This document shows positions 51,757 through 64,000 of a DNA stretch of 64,000 nt, one piece after another. How positions within the stretch are numbered: position 1 is the first letter of the stretch; each line of letters opens with the position of its first letter. This DNA comes from Callorhinus ursinus (taxonomy: Eukaryota > Chordata > Mammalia > Carnivora > Otariidae). The stretch lies in NCBI RefSeq assembly GCF_003265705.1, contig NW_020312968.1, positions 6,671,812-6,735,811 of the forward strand, read 5' to 3'. A model generated the notes under the pieces. The model did no database searches and was not told the DNA's origin. It worked only from the letters and a program-made list of their open reading frames with translations. The position numbers and the translations under genes were made by a program.

Positions 51757-52760
51757 AAAACATTTTTGGCCATTATTTCCTCACTTTTTTCTGACTCCCC
51801 CTTCTGGAACTTCAATTACATATATGTTAGATAATTTAATTTCATCCCACAGGTCAGAGATGCTCTTCCATTTTTTTTTTTAATCTTCTATTTTACTTCT
51901 TTCATTTTGGGTAAAATCTCTGTCTTCAAATTTGATGCTCTTACCTTCATCAATGTCAAATCCGCTGTTGATTGCATCCAGTGTATTTGTCATTTCAGAT
52001 ATCCTATTTTTCATCTCTAGAGTTTGATTTATATTTTCACAATATTTTTTATTTTTTCACATCATGTTCTTAAGCACATGGAGTGTATTTATTTGCTGGT
52101 TTACTATTAATGTGTGCTAATTCTATCATCTATGACATTTCTGGCATTTCTGTGTCTATTGATTCTTTTCATTGCTCTCTTGGTTGGGAGGTATTCATTT
52201 CCCAACTTCTTTGTCAGCCCGGTGATTATTTTATTTGCTGTTGGAGATGTTGAATTTTACATTTTTGGGTCCTGGGTTCTTTGGTATTCCTTTAAATATT
52301 GTCGGATTATATTCTGGGATGCAGGTAAGTTACTTCAAATTAGCTAGATACTTCTGAGATTTGATCTTCAGCTCTGTTAGGGTGAGCTCAGGGTAGATTT
52401 AGTAGATTTAACTTGGTCTAGGCAATGACTTTCTAAGGGCTCTAACCAATGCTCCATGAACTAGGAGGTTTCTCCTCCCTGCCTAGTGGAAAACCTCAAC
52501 TGTTCCTGTCTCTTGTGAGCTCCAGAAATTATTCTACCTACTCTTTTATTTCTGGTATTTCACCTCACACATTCTAGCTACTTTGGGCTCCCTGAAAACA
52601 GAACTATGTCCCCTCAGCTCAGTGAGACCATAAGCCTCTGTTTGGGTCCCCCTCTCTATGTTGCAGCCTAGAAACTCCTTAGGCATAGTGATCAGGCCAT
52701 GTCAGGGCTCATCTCATTTGCTCCCTTTCTTTCCAGGATCACTGTTTTGGGCTGTCTGTT
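51757..52760 (-). mobile_element. Old L1M portion, continued
   Basis: Continuation of reverse L1 text ('aattacatatatgttagata', 'cccacaggtcagagatgctc', 'gatatcctatttttcatctc') after the SINE. It fades out at about 52.4-52.8 kb. Confidence 0.6.
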
Positions 52761-55737
52761 CAGCAATTCCACTCTTGTCTGATGTCTTTATAGGTCTTGG
52801 AGAGACTTAAAGAAGAGTCATGAAGTCCATAACCTTTACTAAGTGAGAAATTAAAAGGATCAAAACCAAAATTGCCCTAGACAATGACACATACCCCTCT
52901 GAAGAAGCCAAATCTCTAAGGCTTTTCCTCCTGTGACATATTCCACAATGATTGCTCCAATTTGGAGAAATTTATCCATAATATTAACTAATTATCTCAT
53001 GCTAGTAGGTGAGAATTCTTCCTCTTCTTCTGGTTATGGTATGGAGAGAAGTCAGTTCCCATCAATGCAGACATTCATAACAAATTATTAAATTGTTCTC
53101 TTAGTCCCCGGTGTATGAATAGGCTGTGTACCTTCAATTTTAGCTCATTTAACACAATATTTATTGTTTATTGAATACAACAAAAAACATGATGTCGAGA
53201 AGCTCAGAAGCTTTTGGGGGAAAATGAGACAAAGACAGAAAATATTAAAAAACAGCATAAGACCATAATGAGAAAGATGTTTGGATGGAGGATATGAAGT
53301 GTCAATTGAATTGTAGAGGCAATACATACTATGTGCTTTTTCTCATTTCCAACTCTTTAATCTTCTTTTATGGCTCTCTAGGGAACATTCTTCAATTTAT
53401 TCTGACCATTCCTTAGCTGCTGAGCTGAAACATTCAGAAGATATGAATTTGATGAGTTCTGAGTATATTCTGACTGCTAGCATTCTGTCTATGCATCCCA
53501 GACCTGCACTTGTTCTTATCAGCACATCATAGTATTATCTCTTGGCATTGTGGGTCGTGGAACAAATGTTGGGATCATGCAGGCCTGAGTTTGGATCTTT
53601 GTTACCTTTGCAGCCTTTAGATCTTGAGAGGGTGTATTAGTTAAGGGCGATTTCGTTGAAGACAACATATTCCAGCTTAGCTAGCTCAAGCTACAAGATA
53701 GCAGGGGGTGACTCATGGAACTCAAAGGCAAGAATGAAATTGAGTCTCAAGCTCAGATAGAACCTGAAAATGTGGCACTCTGGGAAATATGCTTCATTCT
53801 TCTTTCTGGCTGCGTATGGTTTTCTCCCTCCTGTAGTAGACATGACAGGTAAGGCCAAGGCCAAGAGTGACCAAAGCCTTCATTTTCTCAGCCATGTGGG
53901 TGACAACATATGTGTATGTTTATGTCAGGGTACAGTTCACAGAAAATGTCGGGGAGGTGGTAGAAAAGTTCCCATAAAAGCAGAGTAACTGGGAGAATAA
54001 AACGATGATTACTCTCCATAACGAATCATTTCACCTCTTTTAGTTCAACTTACTTCTATATAGGAGGTCCTCCATAAATATTAACTCTCTTCTCCCTGAC
54101 TTTCTTTCTAGTCAGTTTTCATTCTCTGTCCTAGACAATTTTCTGCTAAGAGTGGACAAGATGTACTGCCCACAAATAGGAATATGTCTTGATAAAACAA
54201 GTTACATTTCCGTAATTTATCAAGGCAAGGATTCATATATTCCTCCTGGGTCAAATTGATGCTGTGGAAAGTAACAGAGATTGGTTTTGAAGATTCTTCA
54301 CCCAAGAAGGTTGCCAGCTGGGGTGAGGATTATGTAGATACAGAGGCTGCGTGTGGTGTGAACTCCTGGGCTGTCCTTTGGGTATTGCAAACGGCCCTCA
54401 GGAAAATGCATTAACCAAGTCAAGAAACCATAGTGTGAGGATTCCCTCAGGGCAAAAGGGATGGTTTTTGAAGAACTCACAAATTTCCCCATGCAATGGC
54501 CATGGATGGCCACAAGAAGACATGGTAGCCACTAAGTGTGAGTAAAGATACTTAACTTTTTGTCTTTCTAATACTCGTTCTACTATTCTAGGCAAGAACC
54601 AGAAGCTACATAGTGAGTAGAAAAGGAGGCATAGGTCATGAGAAGTGGTCAAAGATATGCTTCCATTTCCTTCCCCACTTAGGTCTCCAGGCCTCAGTTG
54701 TTGGCATGAATGAGGAGAGGGGAGAATCTTTGAATAGGCTGTGAGATTGCAGTTTTAACTTAGACTGGACTGGGTATTTTAATACCTTACTACCAGAAAA
54801 TGGGTATGAATGATCAAAGTGAGGTGGTTCTTATAACTATACAACCTATGGAATCTGTCTAAAATATTATCCAGGGCTGGGAAAATGAAATCCAATGGAG
54901 CCTGATTTAAGGTAGCATTATATTTACCCTTTAATTAAATGATCTACACTTATTGAAGTGAATATAGTTATAATTAGTAGGGCACATAGTAGATTTTGAT
55001 AGAAATACTCAGTTCTTTCTCTTAAGGGAACTAGTTAAACCTTTAAGCAGGACAGCCAAGGAATTGCTTAGAGGGTGGTATGGCTCATCCACCATTCTCT
55101 GTGCTCCATTCTGCTCCTGGCCTGATCTTAGCTGAGATCTCTAGTTGCGATTCTTCTTACTAATAACCTATGACCAAGAGTTCGCAATCTTTGCTTTCTA
55201 ACTGTGAGAATGACTTCATGATGCTGCAAGTTCTTCTCTACTCCTGAGTACTGATGTTCTGTCTTCTTCCTCATGTCCTCCTTGAAGGGGAAGGTGGTCT
55301 ACACACTGTGTAGATCGAAGAGGACTTTCTCCCCCTTTGATGTTAATGCTATTTTCTGCTTAAAGTCTTAACTGGAAATGGGTCCCTCGTTTATGCCACA
55401 CCATGACACTTTGAGTAATAAAGAATTAAACAGCCTTCTCAGCAACAGTCACTGTTTTGTTTTTCTTGCACTTCATAGCCAGCATTGTGTGCAAGTTAAC
55501 ATTACAAAGCCCAAGCCTTCACATATGATGATTTTGTGAAATGGAATTCTCAACTTCAAATATATTTCCTTTTTGCTGAACCTCCTGACTTGCGTTCAGG
55601 TCAGTTCTCCTGTTCTTAAACATCTGGTTTTTGAGAAGCGGTGACCAGTACAATAAACTCTCTTCCCCCAGTTCTATCCACCTTAAAAAATTATTGGACT
55701 CAAAGAAGGAAAGTCTTCTTGCCTTTCTGCCCTCTCC
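52761..55737. other. Intronic sequence with no gene seen
   Basis: No exon or clear repeat. The stretch around 53,640-53,900 reads like an old interspersed repeat that I cannot classify. Confidence 0.5.
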
Positions 55738-55755
55738 CCAAACACACAGTTTTTT

Positions 55756-56540
55756 AAAAAAATTTTTATTGTTATGTTAATCACCATATATTACATCATT
55801 TGTTTTGGTGTAGTGTTCCATGATTCATTGTTTGTTCATAACACCCAGTGCTCCACGCAGAATGTGCCCTCCTCAAAACCCATCACCAGGCTAACCCATC
55901 CCCCCACCCCCCTACCCTCTAGAACCCTCAGTTTGTTTTTCAGAGTCCATCATTTCTCATGGTTCGTCTCCCCCTCCGACTTACTCCCCTTCATTCTTCC
56001 CCTCCTGCTATCTTCTTCTTTTTCTTTTTTCTTAAAATATGTTGCGTTATTTGTTTCAGAGGTACAGATCTGTGATTCAACAGTCTTGCACAATTCACAG
56101 TGCTCACCGTAGCACATACCCTCCCCAATGTCTATCACCCAGCCACCCCATCCCTCCCACCCCCGACCACTCCAGCAACCCTCAGTTTGTTCCCGAGATT
56201 AAGAATTCCTCATATCAGTGAGGTCATATGATACATGTCTTTCTCTGATTGACTTATTTCACTAAGCATAACACCCTCCAGTTCCATCCACATCGTTGCA
56301 AATGGCAAGATCTCATTCCTTTTGATGGCTGCATAATATTCCATCGTGTATATATACCACCTCTTCTTTATCCATTCATCTGTCGATGGACATCTTGGCT
56401 CTTTCCACAGTTTGGCTATTGTGGACATTGCTGCTCTAAACATTGGGGTGCACATACCCCTTCGGGTCCCTACATTTGTATCTTTGGGGTAAATACCCAG
56501 TAGTGCAATTGCTGGATCGAATGGTAGCTCTAATTTCAAC
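55756..56540 (-). mobile_element. Very young 5'-truncated L1
   Basis: Reverse carnivore L1 3' UTR and the ORF2 terminal block, truncated at the text for [25 protein letters not shown] occurs at 55,738-55,755 and again from 56,541 with no mismatch. The element is about 785 nt and the terminal ORF2 frame is open (56,210-56,540). Confidence 0.95.
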
Positions 56541-57214
56541 CCAAACACACAGTTTTTCAGAGCTCCAGAGTTTCTATGACTCCACATGAAAGATTTTGCA
56601 TATAGATACATCTCAGTAATACTCACCTGTGGAACACTTCTGAAATAAATGTATTCTAGTCTTTAATACCTTCCTGTCAAGGATCTTCTTGCAAAACTGT
56701 CTCCTGGACCCTGCAGGTGAGGACTTGTAAGTTTCAGTCAAAATGTGAAACAGCCCAGGATTCATGCCCTTCCCCATATTATGATAATACAATGTGATCT
56801 AGGATCCAGTCCTCCAAAGCTCTCTGACTTCCACCTTTTATTTTAGCTTCCTTTCATGGAGGTATCTGAGTTTCTCATAAAATTATCAATACAATATTTT
56901 CACACTCCAGTGTAAATTATTGGTAGCTAAAAGAGTGCTTTGCAGTTTGCAGCTCTGGCTCATTTTTTAGCCTTGCCTAATTCCTACAGTATCATCCGTT
57001 ATGTCCCCTCCTTCATCGGAAAGCTTAGTTGGTTTTACATTGTTCTCATGTAATGTTTAGACTCCCCAGTCTGGTGTCTCATGGGCTTTTGCCATTTGAA
57101 CTTAGTCTTATTTTAAATTCATATCAAACCCCTTTGATCTACTTTCCATTTCCGGCATATTGAACACGTTTTTCCAACCTCTATGTTTTATTTTTTGGGA
57201 GTAATCACCTTAGC

Positions 57215-57380
57215 TCCTCTCAGTTTTTGCTCATCATTTTCCTATCCATCCTTCAAGGCTCAGTTGATAACCACCTCCTCTGTGATGTTTTTCTGGATTT
57301 CCTCAGTAAGACATAATTTCTTTCTCTTCATATTTCATGTGGCATTAAATATTCATCACTTATATATTACTCTTCTCCAA
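57215..57380 (+). repeat. L2 LINE 3' fragment
   Basis: 'catccttcaaggctcagttg' followed by 'accacctcctctgtgatg' and 'ttctggatttcctcagtaag' is typical of the L2 3' region. Orientation is as I recall the consensus. Confidence 0.65.
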
Positions 57381-57759
57381 GTGCTTTGGAGTGGATGTTA
57401 TTTGTGTCCTTTATACAGCTGCTGACTATTTTTTCCAAATATTGACATACTTGGCCAGATCTTTTTTTTTTTTCAATTTGTGAGTTTCTTTATATAATAT
57501 TTTAAATACACTTATAAAATTAAATTGTATTTTGTTAGGTTGTGAGCTTGAAAAATTTCAAGACTGAAGTGAGCTTGTTGTGGCCAATTGGCTAGTTGCT
57601 AAACTGATGGTTTGTGTTTGCTGGACAACACATTATTGCCTTAGAGAAAATTTACATGGGGAAGCAGATTGCAATGCACATGTTGCTTGGAGAGCCAGTG
57701 AAAAGACTTGAGGGATATTTCAGCCAGGTCTGATGGAGCATTCCAGTTTTGCCAGCAGA

Positions 57760-57788
57760 AACACACACACACACACACACACACACAC
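57760..57788. repeat. (CA)n microsatellite
   Basis: About 14 CA units. Confidence 0.95.
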
Positions 57789-57856
57789 TGGAATGGCTTG
57801 TCTTCTCCAGGATTTGTATCTCTTTAACTGGATAATGTTTAATAAGCACTAACATT

Positions 57857-58046
57857 GGGCACCTGGGTGGCTCAGTTGATTAAGCGACTGCCTTCGGCTC
57901 AGGTCATGATCCTGGAGTCCTGGGATCGAGTCCCACATCTGGCTCCCTGCTCAGCAGGGAGTCTGCTTCTCCCTCTGACCCTCTTCCCTCTCGCGCTATC
58001 TCTCATTCTCTCTCTCTCAAATAAATAAATAAAATCTTTAAAAAAA
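57857..58046 (+). mobile_element. CAN-SINE, recent
   Basis: Perfect 16-nt target duplication AATAAGCACTAACATT at 57,841-57,856 and 58,047-58,062. Confidence 0.97.
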
Positions 58047-58062
58047 AATAAGCACTAACATT

Positions 58063-61000
58063 ATTTCTTCTTTGACTTCCCATTTTCTGTGCCTCTTTTT
58101 CTGATCACTTTCTCTTTGACCCCTTTGTTTTTTACGTTTATTAATACTACCATTTTGGCTATTTATTCTGCTTTAGGAGCCACTCTGTCTCCTTAGGAAG
58201 GTTTTGCATGTGTCAGATCCCGTCTTTTATGTTTTGATGTTTAATAGCACTCAAAAGTTTTGGATTTCTGTTTTTTGGTTTTTTTTTTAATATTAGAGTG
58301 TGCTCACTTACTAAGCTACATAATCAACACTTTCTTGCTTTTTTCTTGCTTTTTTAATAAAGAAAAATAGAAAATTCTGCAATAATATATTATAGTTTGC
58401 AAAACATTTGTAACCAGGACTCTTCCAGAAACTCAGGATGTATCATCCTGTCACTAATTACCCTGGAAGCTCTGGGAAAGCAGGGACGTGGCAGACTTTT
58501 AATACTGTATATCCCCTACTGCAACAAGAATAGTTAAGACCTTGTAAATATTTATTGAGTGAATGGCCAACTATAAAGCATAGGTGCAGGCATAATGGGT
58601 GAGGGAAACTAGGTTTTTTAAGACACCTCCTGAGACCTGCTTTCAGGTTGTATAAGAGGAGGTAATTATAGTCTGGGACTTCACTCCCTGTTCTTAGCTC
58701 ATGCTTGCAGGAGGCGTTAGAAAAGGAGCTTGGCCTCTGGTACTATTTTCCTCTGTAGGTTATATGGAAGCAAAGGCAGGACTTAAGGAAGTAGGTCTAT
58801 TTTTAGACTCAGTGACATATTTAAATAGGTTGCAATAGAAAGTAGTGCAAAGATATTTCACAGGTAGAATATCACATCCCGGGTGCTTTAACACTGCATT
58901 CAAGTGACCTGTGATGGGATGGGTAGAAGCATCTGTAAACTGAAATAAGTCACTGTGAGCTCCTCTTTGTAACCTACGACTCCGGCAGTGGGTGACTCAG
59001 GCTGTGGGGTCAGGAGACCTGGGTGTTATGTCTAGCACCATGATGCCACTTTAGTTTACAGACTTGGAGATTAATCTAATGAACCTTCAGTAGTTTTCTT
59101 CATTAAAAAAAAAATCTGTCTAGTTTTTTGTTCCCCCATAAATTTCTGTTGGTCTATGTCCAAATGTTGGTGAGGGCGCTAGATCCTCGTGAGCTAGCAG
59201 CACCGATTGTTAGGAGGGGAAATTATCCCACTCATGAGTGAGTGACATTTGCTTTCCCTGTGAGGAAAAATGATCTGCATAATGCTGGGTAGAAGTAGGG
59301 AACACAGCCTGCGGTTCCCTCCGATGACCTTGATCCTCTGCAGTTGCATCTCCTCTGGATGGAGGGATGGGCTGTTTGAGGGACAGAGCTGCCAGCCTGC
59401 ATGAACACTAGAGCCAAAGATGGCAAATTTAAAAAATCAGAAATTTCAAGGGGAAAGATTTATAATAGCTACACTAAGAAGTATGTTGATATTGAGAGCT
59501 CTGAGAGGTCCAGTGAAGGAAAATAGAGGATCTTCTCTAAGAAAATTATGAAAGAGCCCCACAGAAGCAGTCCTAACCTAGTCTGGCAAATCTCGACTCT
59601 CTCTGTGGCTTGTGCCTCCTTCTTCCATGTGACTTTGCTCATGGTACTCCTTCCTCTTGGAAAATTTTCCTGTGCTAATCCAAAGCCCCCAAGACTCAGG
59701 GGAAAATGTGCTAAGTCTGAGACTAGAAGGAAGTTTCTGTGTGATATCCCTTTTGTTCATTCATGGCTTGGTTCATCCATCCATCCATCCATCCATTTAT
59801 TTACTCATTCCTGTCACAAATGTTGGCTGAGTGCTTACTCTTTGTCAGGCACTAAGGAAGAAGAGTTGAAGATCAACCAAGGCCCCGTCTTCCTGGAGTG
59901 TGCTTGCTTGTGGGGAAAATAAATAGTGGATCAATGAACAACTAACTAGATAACAGAAGGCCATGTGGTGACGGGGTTAGGAAGAAAATTAAAGAAGGGT
60001 GAGAGAGCTAGTGATGACATAGTTTTTGGATTCTTTGTCGGTCCAGCTGCACTTGCCCCTCAGTGAGATGGACCGGCGAGGGAAACTTGGCAGAGCTGAC
60101 TTTGAGTTTAGGGTGGTTTTTCACCCCATGTCTCTCCCTCCGGTCTCTAAGATCTGCAGCTGAAGGCAGCTCCTTCTCTCTTTGTTGCCACTTCACTGCA
60201 TTGTTTGGCTCGGATGAACCAGAAACCTCTTTTCTTTTTCTCATGTTCACAGTGTTGTAGAAATCGCCCATCTGTCCATGTTCCTGTTTTCCTTTTGTTT
60301 TATGCATCTACACCTTCTAAGATCCCTTCACTACCACGTACAGTCGGATCTTGGGATGTTTTAAAGACAAGTGCATCTATACAATCCACCACATCTAAAT
60401 GGGTTCATCCACTTAATCTGTTTAAGACTGAGATAACAACACAGCCATCACTCAATGGGCTGTCCTTCCTCTTGGCCGATTCTATTTCTTTTTTAGAGAT
60501 TCATTTTAACTGTCAGAGTTGTCCACATGGAGCATCCAATAATTTGTCAATTACAGTTTCGGTTTTCCTCCCTAGTAACAGTTCCCACAGCGGTTTCTGC
60601 TTGTGCATTTCTGGCCTGGTAAGCTGTTTTTGTTTCTGCCTGTCTGTCTCTCCAATTCTGGGGGCAACGGTTTTCCCTGGGAAGCTCAATTCTCCAACAG
60701 AGCTAAGAAGAGTTGATTTTCAGTTTGTTCAGCTTTTCTTTTATAGGATGGGAGTGATGGCTTGAGTGGATTAAAAATTGCCATTGTTACAGGGCTAGGA
60801 AAATTTTTATGTATGAAAATGGCTATAACCTTACACTGAGTACAAATAATACTTAAAAGCATGTGAAGATGTGATCATCTGTGATGTTACTTATTAAAAA
60901 AAAGTATACATATCTTTTGAAGTGTTGAAAGGAAAATAGTACTTTATATGCTTTATAGCATCACTTTTTGTAAGTATAGAATATATTCTTGTTTATGTAT

Positions 61001-61384
61001 CCGTGTTCTGTTTTGTAGCCTTAAGAACTATTTTGAATGTATCTGAGTATATGAAACAAGAGTAAATGTCCTATGTGACGTGATGCTGCATTATATATAA
61101 AACTGTGTATATAAATTTTTAAAAAAAGTCTTCATACATCTAGAGACTCAGTTTAAGTCTACATGCTCTGACCATTTCAGCTCCTTGGGATGTCTTCCCT
61201 TTCTTGGCTTCTACCTTTCATAGTAAATATTAGGATGCTCAATTATATTTCACCTACAACAGCTGTTTTATTTGCACATATCTTGTCCTGTAGCTAGTTG
61301 GGGACCTCTTGGAATGAAAAGAGAATATCTTACTCACTTATAGCTGCCCAGATTTTATTGGATGAATATAGATTTGAATGCCTT
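58063..61384. other. Intronic sequence with no gene seen
   Basis: Contains a (CCAT)n stretch near 59,774-59,797 and a faint L2-like piece at 59,590-59,760. The 186-codon frame at 60,205-60,765 has no recognisable domain, and I do not call it a gene. Confidence 0.55.
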
Positions 61385-61560
61385 CCATATGCTCAACACT
61401 GCTGTTTTACTTCATGATCACATCACTTCTATGAGATAATTTGTTTTCATGATTTGTTGAAATGAAATCTGATCCTCAGGGGGGGTTACAAATTTGCCTG
61501 TGGTTACTCTTTTTGAAGTGGCCGAGCTAGGTTTTGAATTCAGGTCTGTTTGATTCTAAG
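61385..61560 (-). repeat. MIR SINE
   Basis: Reverse MIR: 'tatgagataatttgttttca', 'tgaaatctgatcctcag', 'gccgagctaggttttgaatt', 'caggtctgtttgattctaag'. Confidence 0.7.
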
Positions 61561-62649
61561 AACAAGACGGTGCTCCTTCAACTATAAAAAGCCATACTTA
61601 GTGCTTTGTCTCATAGACACAAGTGTATTCTTGTTGACTGAGTGAATTAGTGGATGAATTCTCTGTACCTCCTTTCTACTTACTGTTTCTCTTCTCTGTA
61701 AAACGATCATGGAAGGAACCTGACCTAAGAATCAAATAGTCCACTGAGGTCTCTTAATTTGGCAACCAAGAGAAGGTAGAGTTCATTAACTAAAGCTCTC
61801 TCCCATCAATTTTCTTTAAACTTCCAGAATGTTTCAGAAGCATTTTCCTGAGTTCCATTACAAGGTGGAACATTTTAGCCATTACCGAAGACAGCACTAT
61901 TAACATTTTATGAGTTGGCTCCTTTCTTCCTAACACTGTGAGAATAAAACATTGTTTGCTAAATTCTGGCTGCTCAATTCCTATTTTTTCATGACGTTTT
62001 ATAATCTCGGCCTTCATTATAGGAACATATGGGTATGTTTATTGCTGCAAGACCAAACAAAAGAGTGCCTGAGATCCTAGGAGACGTGGCTAAGCAGTAA
62101 TCTTTGACTTTCTGTAGCTTTCCATTAAAATTATCTCTCATTTTTTATCTCCTTAAATTTCATTCTTAGAAATAAAAACAAGAACACGAGTTAGTCTTTT
62201 TAAACATAATACACATCTATTGTATAATTTGAAAAAGAAAAGATCCAAAGAGGAAGAAAATCTCACAATCTTACCATCCAGATACGGTTGCTAACATTTT
62301 GGCATATTTCATCTCACTCCCTGCCCTCCCTCCCACTATCTTTGCATAAGGCATTTATTTGAGATATATAGATACATAGAATTTTAATAATCTTTTTGCA
62401 CAATATAGATTGTAAACACTTCTGCTTGTCATTAAAATATTTATAAACATTATTTCTACTTAGTGGATTCATAGTAAATTGATATAACTATTCTCTCAAA
62501 ACTGGTAATTCCATGTCGAATTGCCTGGAGATAATTGGGTGTGAAACCAAAAGAAAGGAATAGGAGGCAGCCAGAGTTCTTGACCCATATTTTTTCTCAT
62601 GTACTGGAAAAAAAAAAAAAAAAAGAACTCAACTTAAGACACTTATGAA

Positions 62650-63706
62650 ACATTTAGAATGAATAAATTCCTCATGGTCAGGATGGAGTACACATACTGA
62701 ATTTACTCTTTATGTGAAACAAATAAAAATGGACAAAACATATGAAATAACAAATTGCAAGACATTATACCTCAGACAACAAAGGAGAGTAACCTCTGAG
62801 AGATGGAAAATAAATGAGGTTTATTGCCACAGCTGACTGTCTAGCGGGTTTCCAGATCATAGTACAGGGAGGGGGATGTGAGTAGAGACTAGTGAGCTGC
62901 CAGAGTTGAGGAGATAGAGCTGAGAGTTTGGGGAGATTAAGTCAGCTAAAATGCCCAGGGAAGTGTCCCAGAGAAGGGAAAGCTGAACAGACAGAGAGTT
63001 CTGGAGATCTGCATAGTGTTCTTACTGCGTCTTCAATTGACTAATGATCAGTGTATTCACGTGGCTGGGAATGAACCACCCTGTAGGATTAGAGGGAACA
63101 ATCCCTAGAGCTCATACAGGCTGGGAGTTTCCTCCTCCCACCAGCAAGAGTATAAAACCTTATAATTCGTGGGATGCCATGTAGAGTACTCAGAAGGTGT
63201 TTGCTTCAGCAATAGGAAAATATTAGTCCTAGGATAAACATTGCTTTGGTCTTACTAGCAACTTAAAAGTGAGATCTTAAATGATAAAACTGATTCCAGG
63301 TAACTTAAATGCATATCAGAACAAAGCTAAAGAATATTTATGGGAATATAAAAATACCTAGCACCCAATAAGGAAGAATTCGTAATGTTTATCATGCAAT
63401 CAAATATTACCACTAATGCAGAGAAGCATGAAAATACCCATAGTTAAGAGAAAAATCAATTAAACATAATCATCCTATAATTGACACTGTTGATATAATT
63501 GATATGCAAACAGTTATGAAATTGTGTTGTATGTATTCAAGAGGCTAATGGAAAAATTGAGTAGAGACATAGATGAAATTAAAAAGACAAAATTCACCTT
63601 CCACAGATGAAAAATGCAATGTGGGAGATGAAGCATATGCTTTATGGATTAGCGTAAGGTTAGACATTGCAGAAGAAAAGATTATTGAACTTAAAAACAT
63701 GTGTGA
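62650..63706 (+). mobile_element. Old L1M 5' region and ORF1 (5' part of a split L1M)
   Basis: Text such as 'gagaaaaatcaattaaacat' and 'gtattcaagaggctaatgg' belongs to the L1M 5' region. 'gatgaaaaatgcaatgtggg', 'gacattgcagaagaaaagat' and 'tattgaacttaaaaacatg' belong to ORF1. It stops at TGTGTGACA, where a young L1 begins. The sequence that should follow (ACAACAGCATAAAGTCTGG) lies reversed at 36,730 and below. Confidence 0.75.
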
Positions 63707-64000
63707 CACCGTCAGAATGGCTAAAATTAACAAGTCAGGGAACGACAGATGTTGGCGGGGATGTGGAGAAAGGGGAACCCTCCTACACTGTTGGTGGGAA
63801 TGCAAGCTGGTGCAACCCCTCTGGAAAACAGTATGGAGGTTCCTCAAACAGTTGAAATTAGAGCTACCGTTCGATCCAGCAATTGCACTACTGGGTATTT
63901 ACCCCAAAGATACAAATGTAGGGACCCGAAGGGGTACATGTACCCCAATGTTTATAGCAGCAATGTCCACAATAGCCAAACTGTGGAAAGAGCCAAGATG
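63707..64000 (+). mobile_element. Young L1 5' junction, running off the window; probable inversion breakpoint element
   Basis: Starts at about CGTCAGAATGG in ORF2 and is open through the Cys-rich block [18 protein letters not shown] to the window end. Its 5' flank AAAAACATGTGTGACA (63,693-63,708) matches, inverted, the 3' flank of the L1 at 36,731. The last 41 nt are identical to the reverse complement of 37,369-37,410, so the two pieces overlap in L1 sequence. Confidence 0.92.

Noticed and set aside
60205..60765. 186-codon open frame
   Set aside because: Longest frame outside L1, but the peptide is low in conserved features and the locus is intronic, with no sign of a processed gene.

Overview
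The window is vertebrate nuclear DNA from a carnivoran mammal. It is AT-rich and intron-like, and it is dense in tRNA-Lys-derived CAN-SINEs with the GGGGCGCCTGGGTGGCTCAG head and in young carnivore-type L1 3' ends. None of the SINEs I read has the dog-specific SINEC_Cf head (GGGATCCCTGGGTGGCGCAG) or the felid internal form. I therefore infer an arctoid (bear, mustelid or pinniped) rather than a dog or cat.

The only host protein gene I can support is TMC1, the hair-cell mechanotransduction channel subunit. Three consecutive 5' coding exons lie on the minus strand at 23,754-23,801 (48 nt), 20,193-20,364 (172 nt) and 12,135-12,263 (129 nt), with good splice sites and nearly human-identical N-terminal protein. 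The exon expected upstream of these (16 coding nt, M-P-P-K-K) is at 45,825-45,987 but on the PLUS strand, with its own acceptor and donor. Everything else is intron, filled with nested repeats.

The main result is that this wrong orientation has an independent explanation. A young L1 insertion inside an old L1 has its 3' end plus one target-site copy at 36,720-37,415 (minus strand). The other target-site copy plus an L1 5' end is at 63,693 onward (plus strand), in opposite orientation. The old host L1 is split at the same two points: its 5'/ORF1 part is at about 62.65-63.7 kb (+) and its ORF2 part lies below 36.73 kb (-). This is what an inversion of about 26 kb (roughly 37.4 to 64 kb), with both breakpoints in inverted young L1 copies, would leave. 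The sequence cannot say whether it is a real allele, which would separate the TMC1 start codon from the gene, or an assembly misjoin.

Layout: 1-12 kb, downstream intron with a nested L1 and MIRs. 12-24 kb, the three minus-strand exons, plus a DNA transposon carrying an L1 that carries a SINE, a hAT-type element and a likely solo LTR. 24-33 kb, sparse intron. 33.4-34.06 kb, a DYNLRB1 processed pseudogene in an old L1. 36.7 kb to the end, the inverted block: L1 fragments, a decayed endogenous retrovirus (39.3-44.2 kb), the flipped start exon at 46 kb, a young L1 at 55.8 kb with an intact target duplication, and the second breakpoint L1 at the end.
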